Source: Chitinophagaceae bacterium BSSC1
GTDB taxonomy: Bacteria; Bacteroidota; Bacteroidia; Chitinophagales; Chitinophagaceae
Length of the DNA: 64,000 nt
NCBI GenBank assembly: GCA_002256435.1
Contig: NKJC01000001.1
Span: 1,364,001-1,428,000, forward strand
Direction: 5' to 3'
The position numbers and the translations under genes are program-made. Every line of letters begins with the position of its first letter. Position 1 is the stretch's first letter. Below the pieces are notes generated by a model, which was not told the DNA's origin, made no database searches, and was given only the letters and a program-made list of their open reading frames with translations. This document shows positions 63,195 through 64,000 of the stretch, in pieces.

Positions 63195-64000
63195 TTAGTA
63201 CTTACTCAATTTGGTGAGCAAGGCCTTGGTTTTTGTATCCAATGTTTTCAACTGTTCTTGTACTTGTTTTACTGCTGCAGCTGTTTGAGTAGTAGGTGTC
63301 ATTTCTGTTTCATGAAATACAGCAAACAATCCTGCAAATCCAGATTCCACACTAGTAGTTGTTGGAGAGGCCTGAGCACCACCACCTCTTCTGCTAGCCC
63401 TACCTGAACCTTCCATGGTTGCTAACTCTTGGTCAATGGCATTCAAACTGTCTTTGTTAGCAGCTGTGGTTTTTGTTTTAATAATCGCCCTTGCAGTGGC
63501 AATGGTTTCTGACAGCTTGCGCGATGCCAATCTACCTTCATAGCAGGCCAAAGACAAACTATGTTGCTGTTGTAAATCAATAGCACTTGCTTTTACTCTG
63601 GGATCCAGTTTTACAGTAAGGGTTTGTGTTTCTGTTTTTCCGTCAACGGTTAATTTCACAGTGTACACACCAGGCAATACCCAAGGTGAATTGGCCACTT
63701 TTGGTGTATTCTGATAAATAGCTGTCATAGGAAATTCAGCGGGTTCATCAATAGGTGTGTAGTGCATGTCCCAAAGAAAACGATGTGCTCCAGCTGCTGC
63801 GCTCAAACCCTGTTGTGGACGAATCCAATACAATGGAATATTTACATCAGGAATAGCATAGGGTTTGTCCTTACTGCTATACTTGCGAATGGATTTTCCT
63901 GTAGCATCTAAAATTTCCAGACTCACTTCAGAAGCAGACTGAGCCAAATGATAATTGATGATGGCACCATCGGGTGGATTTTCTCCTCCGGGTTCTTCTT
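63195..64000 (-). CDS. C-terminal part of a Sortilin/BNR-repeat-type secreted protein
   Basis: The frame is open to the right edge, so the N-terminus lies outside the window; about 268 C-terminal residues are seen. The sequence GENPPDGAIINYHL, followed by SLEILDATGKSIRKYSS and GAHRFLWDMHY, is typical of the last domain of large Bacteroidota proteins with WD40/YVTN/BNR-like or Sortilin-type propellers, often labelled glycosyl hydrolase. That label is not evidence of glycosidase activity. A short Arg/Gly-rich stretch (GSGRASRRGGGAQASP) sits about 80 residues from the end. A TTG at 63947 is not the true start because homologous-looking sequence continues upstream. Confidence 0.75.
   Translation of the reverse strand, partial: EEPGGENPPDGAIINYHLAQSASEVSLEILDATGKSIRKYSSKDKPYAIPDVNIPLYWIRPQQGLSAAAGAHRFLWDMHYTPIDEPAEFPMTAIYQNTPKVANSPWVLPGVYTVKLTVDGKTETQTLTVKLDPRVKASAIDLQQQHSLSLACYEGRLASRKLSETIATARAIIKTKTTAANKDSLNAIDQELATMEGSGRASRRGGGAQASPTTTSVESGFAGLFAVFHETEMTPTTQTAAAVKQVQEQLKTLDTKTKALLTKLSKY

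Overview
The window looks like a chromosomal segment of a Bacteroidota bacterium, most likely family Chitinophagaceae (a Sediminibacterium-like organism is my guess). The reasons are paired SusC/RagA and SusD/RagB outer-membrane proteins, secreted S9 and M28 peptidases, DUF2480 and AsmA-type proteins, TAnnTTTG-type promoter boxes, several TTG starts, weak Shine-Dalgarno sequences and moderate-to-low G+C. No phage, transposase, CRISPR array, rRNA or tRNA was seen. Most of the window is vertically inherited core genome.

Layout. 1-8519 is mostly minus strand: a truncated outer-membrane protein gene, a DUF3050 gene, asnS, the divergent rho (plus strand, with a long disordered insertion), a secreted S9 peptidase, nadD and feoA. 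8595-9806 holds ybeY and a secreted CAP-domain protein whose signal-peptide region lies in a 52-bp tandem repeat. 9807-10704 is non-coding and carries five parS-like palindromes plus a degenerate repeat of about 108 bp. Next come mnmG, an AsmA-family protein, a lipoprotein alpha/beta hydrolase, two amidohydrolase-family proteins, polA, an NTF2-like protein and a membrane fatty-acid hydroxylase. DUF2480 and a SurA/PpiD-type foldase run on the minus strand. 27634-28219 is AT-rich, non-coding and dense in DnaA-box-like nonamers, so it is a candidate oriC. From 28220 to 63150 every gene is on the plus strand: nadA, recA, an acyltransferase, an AXE1-type esterase, a probable outer-membrane protein, a PlsC-type acyltransferase, mgsA, a GNAT, an AI-2E family permease, an amidase, an M28 peptidase, a phytase-like lipoprotein and a cyclophilin.

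43493-58766 is the main accessory locus, ordered FAS1, SusC, SusD, FAS1, FAS1, SusC, SusD. Three fasciclin-domain lipoproteins are interleaved with two SusCD pairs. Two of them end in what looks like a CBM6/35-type beta-sandwich, so they may be surface glycan-binding proteins. No glycoside hydrolase, lyase or ECF sigma/anti-sigma pair is present. A separately transcribed two-domain SGNH esterase (58930-61083) follows and hints at acetylated polysaccharide. uvrB and the 3' end of a Sortilin/BNR-type protein gene close the window.

The two most notable non-coding signals, the parS cluster and the DnaA-box-rich gap about 17.5 kb away, together suggest that the window covers or lies close to the replication origin and its partition centre. 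All functional calls come from reading motifs. No database search was run.
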